Positions 62,201 to 64,000 of a stretch of 64,000 bases of DNA are shown piece by piece; position 1 is the first letter of the stretch; every line of letters begins with the position of its first letter. This stretch comes from Bemisia tabaci (lineage: Eukaryota > Arthropoda > Insecta > Hemiptera > Aleyrodidae). The stretch spans positions 19,641,131 to 19,705,130 of the forward strand of contig NC_092795.1 in the NCBI RefSeq assembly GCF_918797505.1. Reading direction: 5' to 3'. The notes under the pieces were generated by a model. That model saw only the letters and a list, made by a program, of their open reading frames with translations, was not told the DNA's origin and did no database searches. The translations under genes and the position numbers were made by a program.

Positions 62201-63470
62201 AGAATATTTTCCAATCTATGAGGGGGGGGGGGACCTTAGGCCCTAAGGCTCCTAGCCCTCGACTACGTCACTATAACTGTATTTATGCTAAAAGGAACTA
62301 TGTGGAAGTGAAAAGATGGGGTATGCTCGTAGAAGCTGCATTAGAAATAATGTAAAAGTGGTTATAGTTCCTTTTGAGAAAATTGAAAAGCGGGATTGGA
62401 CATTAAATCAAAAGGGATTGAATGCTAGCTCGTGAGCCGTGGACATGTGACAAGAGCCTTGTGGTCAGGGCTCATGAGTTATAGACGAGCGAGCACGACA
62501 ACGGAGACGGCTTCGTTGCCGCTGACGTCACTGACACTTTCAAATCCCCATTCATTCGTATGGCCCGAGCACTAACGAGCACACCCCATCTTTCCACTCG
62601 CAAATAGTTCCATTTAGCATAAATACGTCCAACTGCCACGGACAAAAAACTTCGTGCATGGGACCCGAAGTTGAGGTCATATGGATCTCTGAAGTTTTCG
62701 GATCCCCCATCCGAAAACTTGAGGTCCAACTGCCGAAGTTCGGGTCAGACATCTGAAGCTCTCGGTATGTAGCGGAGTACTTCAGATGTGTGACCTGAAC
62801 CCTTCGGTATGTACCGAAGTCCTTCAGAAGTCTGATCCGAACTTCGGCAGCTGGACCTCAAGTTTTCGGATGCGTGATCCCAAAACTTCAGAGATCCACA
62901 TGACCTCAACTTCGGGTCACATGCACGAAGTGTTTTTCTCTCCGTATGTCAGGTAACTAATGAAAGCAATATCCCAATATTTCAGATTCGACAGAGAAGC
63001 CGTATGAAATTCCGTTGGCAGGCCTCCTGGTTCTGGCTCGTTTCGACGAGTTCAAAGCTCAACTGGAGGACGCTTTGAAAGCTTTCATCGCAGCCGGGAA
63101 CGACGCGTCGACAAAACTCCACTACGAGGTCTTCGTTTTCGCTTCGTTCTACCCGATCTCCAAGATCTACAGCTGCGTGCCAATCGGAGGAGAGAGCGAG
63201 GAGAGGGTCTGCGAGCACATCCTCATGCCGAATCCAGAGGGAGGGGCCATCAGCGCTTTCGTCATCAAATACACTTTGGCCTCGAGCGAAGACAAGCTTC
63301 AAGCCACCGCCGACGAAGGGTTGAAGCAAATGCTGGCCCACCGCATCGACGGGACTCTCTTGAAAAATAATATGCACGTTCAATTCGTGCACAGCCTTTG
63401 CCTCTCGTTCCATAAAACGAGTGTTGGCCTAGCGCACAAGAAGGAAGTTAAGGATGATATAAAATTCTGA
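59188..63470 (+). CDS. Predicted secreted protein of unknown function (4 coding exons)
   Basis: Exons 59188-59290, 59961-60050, 60843-60920 and 62986-63470 have good AG/GT borders and join in one frame: 756 nt, 251 residues plus TGA. Residues 1-35 look like a signal peptide (short N-region, then FVLQLVTSLLIATVFNSC). Residues 36-95 form a polar, Ser/Asn-rich stretch with NSS and NST sequons. Residues about 96-251 are a compact-looking domain with LAGLLVLARFDEF, a Cys pair (YSCVPIGGESEERVCEH) and another Cys near the C-terminus. All three introns are phase 1, so exons 2 and 3 could be skipped in frame. The ATG was chosen because it directly follows the acceptor tttgcag and begins the signal peptide. 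I do not recognise the family; salivary or haemolymph protein are only guesses. The last exon is clearly GC-richer than its surroundings. Confidence 0.75.
59961..60050 (+). CDS. Secreted protein exon 2
   Basis: Acceptor cttgttgcag, donor GTAAGT; 90 nt, phase 1 both sides. Encodes CETQGWLDLQESSVENESQN then TVPLRPLVPL. Confidence 0.68.
60843..60920 (+). CDS. Secreted protein exon 3 (Ser/Asn-rich)
   Basis: Acceptor acttttacag, donor GTAAGC; 78 nt, phase 1 both sides. Encodes NTFNHLMLSVKADNSSAAGN then SSTSGT, with two NSS sequons. Confidence 0.68.
61271..61350. mobile_element. ACGTATTTATGCTAAAAGGAACTATG family, perfect short copy
   Basis: ATGGACGTATTTATGCTAAA pairs with TTTAGCATAAATACGTCCAT; arms run over 30 bp almost without mismatch around GTGCATAGGAGTTGCGTGAG. 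Confidence 0.9.
61596..61814. mobile_element. CACTGGAAAAAACACATTGGATC foldback, copy 4
   Basis: AGACTGGAAAAAAACACATC left, TTTTTTCCAGTGTA right; lost about 12 bases (TACTCTTGA region) on the left arm. Confidence 0.88.
62274..62632. mobile_element. ACGTATTTATGCTAAAAGGAACTATG family, long copy
   Basis: Left TGTATTTATGCTAAAAGGAA with GAAAAGATGGGGTATGCTCG; right CACACCCCATCTTTCCACTC with TAGCATAAATACGTCCA. About 360 bp with a separate interior, directly before the CACGGAGAAAA element at 62637. Confidence 0.78.
62637..62946. mobile_element. CACGGAGAAAA family, copy 3
   Basis: Inverted repeat of about 310 bp: CTTCGTGCATGGGACCCGAA left, CTTCGGGTCACATGCACGAAG right, with inner arms CCGAAGTTCGGGTCAGACAT and its partner. 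It lies in the last intron of the secreted-protein gene, 40 bp before the exon. Confidence 0.85.
62986..63470 (+). CDS. Secreted protein exon 4 (main domain)
   Basis: Acceptor caatatttcag, 485 nt to TGA at 63468-63470. Encodes the whole folded-looking domain; codon third positions are G/C-rich, unlike the flanks. A 310-bp foldback element ends only about 40 bases before its acceptor. Confidence 0.8.
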
Positions 63471-63521
63471 AGCTGAATTCGAATCGCCACCTCTCGGCCA
63501 AAGTATCGCAAGCGCCATGCG

Positions 63522-63749
63522 ACACTCGAAAAAAAATACATCGCGGATCTAGAGTCCAGACTCTTAAGAACATCGACAAGAAAAAGTACTCTTGATTCAA
63601 TCAGAATCCAGCTTAAATCAAGAACCAAGCCTCTTAATTTAAGCGGATTTCGTTTTGATTCAAGCAAAAATCCGATTGAATCAAGAGTATTTTTTCTTGT
63701 CATTGTTTTCAAGAGTCTGGAATCTAGATCCAACGTGTTTTTTTGTGAA
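63522..63749. mobile_element. CACTGGAAAAAACACATTGGATC foldback, copy 5 (inverted interior)
   Basis: ACACTCGAAAAAAAATACAT left; CTAGATCCAACGTGTTTTTT right. The central spacer reads in the opposite direction to the other copies. Lies 52 bp after the secreted-protein stop codon. Confidence 0.87.
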
Positions 63750-64000
63750 GGACGTTCAAAAATTTCCGCCGCCATTTCATTTTTTTACAGAGAAATTGTT
63801 GGTTGAATCTATTTGAAAATGTCACTGAATTTCATCGGGAGCACCAAGAAAATTCGGTGAAAGTTTTGGATAGCCTCGTTGAAAAATTTCCCTGTAAAAA
63901 AATAAAATGTCGGCGGAAATTTTCGAGTGTCGCATGGCGTCGTGTTACTTTGGACGGAAGGAGACGAAGTGAGAAAAGGCGAATTTTTGCAAGTGAATTT
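63750..64000. other. Unassigned end of window
   Basis: AT-rich sequence after the last foldback. GTCGCATGGCGTCGTGT near 63928 resembles GCGCCATGCGACACTCG at 63511, so this end may be part of a larger inverted repeat enclosing the foldback. Confidence 0.4.

Noticed and set aside
63380..63775. Minus-strand 131-codon frame at the window end
   Set aside because: Covers the CACTGGAAAA foldback; near-identical peptide text occurs at other copies of the same element.

Overview
The window looks like nuclear DNA of an insect, most likely a sap-feeding hemipteran; whitefly (Bemisia tabaci) is my best guess, from remembered repeat style and not from any search. Evidence for a eukaryotic nuclear locus: GT-AG introns of 0.4 to 11 kb, an AT-rich background, tRNA-derived SINE-like sequences, and a very high density of short non-autonomous foldback elements. 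I found no transposase, reverse transcriptase, virus or bacterial gene.

Layout. (1) 1-11148: no exon found; mosaic of foldback elements and GC-richer unique blocks, probably a 5' intron of the integrin gene or upstream DNA. (2) 11149-43685, plus strand: 14 exons, including the terminal one, of an integrin alpha subunit of the PS2 (inflated) type. All 14 join in one reading frame of 1,453 codons plus stop, running from within the N-terminal beta-propeller to the GFFKR cytoplasmic tail; the signal peptide and first propeller strands are missing. A single 2-kb exon carries an unusually large insertion in the calf-2 region (Ser/Asn-rich, then about 100 residues of Arg/Glu-rich charged helix) just before a furin-like site. 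A 78-bp in-frame exon sits where fly alphaPS2 has its alternatively spliced exon 8. (3) 43686-49890: AT-rich 3' flank with candidate poly(A) signals and almost no repeats. (4) 49943-56870: repeat block with a foldback, a 175-bp satellite of about ten copies, a 1,427-bp near-perfect palindromic element with TA flanks, a 90-bp minisatellite and a 148-bp tandem repeat. (5) 57793-63470, plus strand: a four-coding-exon gene for a 251-residue predicted secreted protein of unknown function, with a possible non-coding first exon. (6) 63471-64000: one more foldback element and unassigned flank.

How it fits together. The integrin alpha subunit would pair with a beta subunit at the cell surface to bind extracellular matrix. 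The second gene is unrelated as far as I can see. Most other structure is repeat-derived, and many of the inverted repeats lie in introns, so the integrin pre-mRNA should contain many long hairpins. The strongest candidates for something undescribed are the charged-helix insertion in the integrin, the giant palindrome with its reconstructable empty site, and the satellite/minisatellite block.
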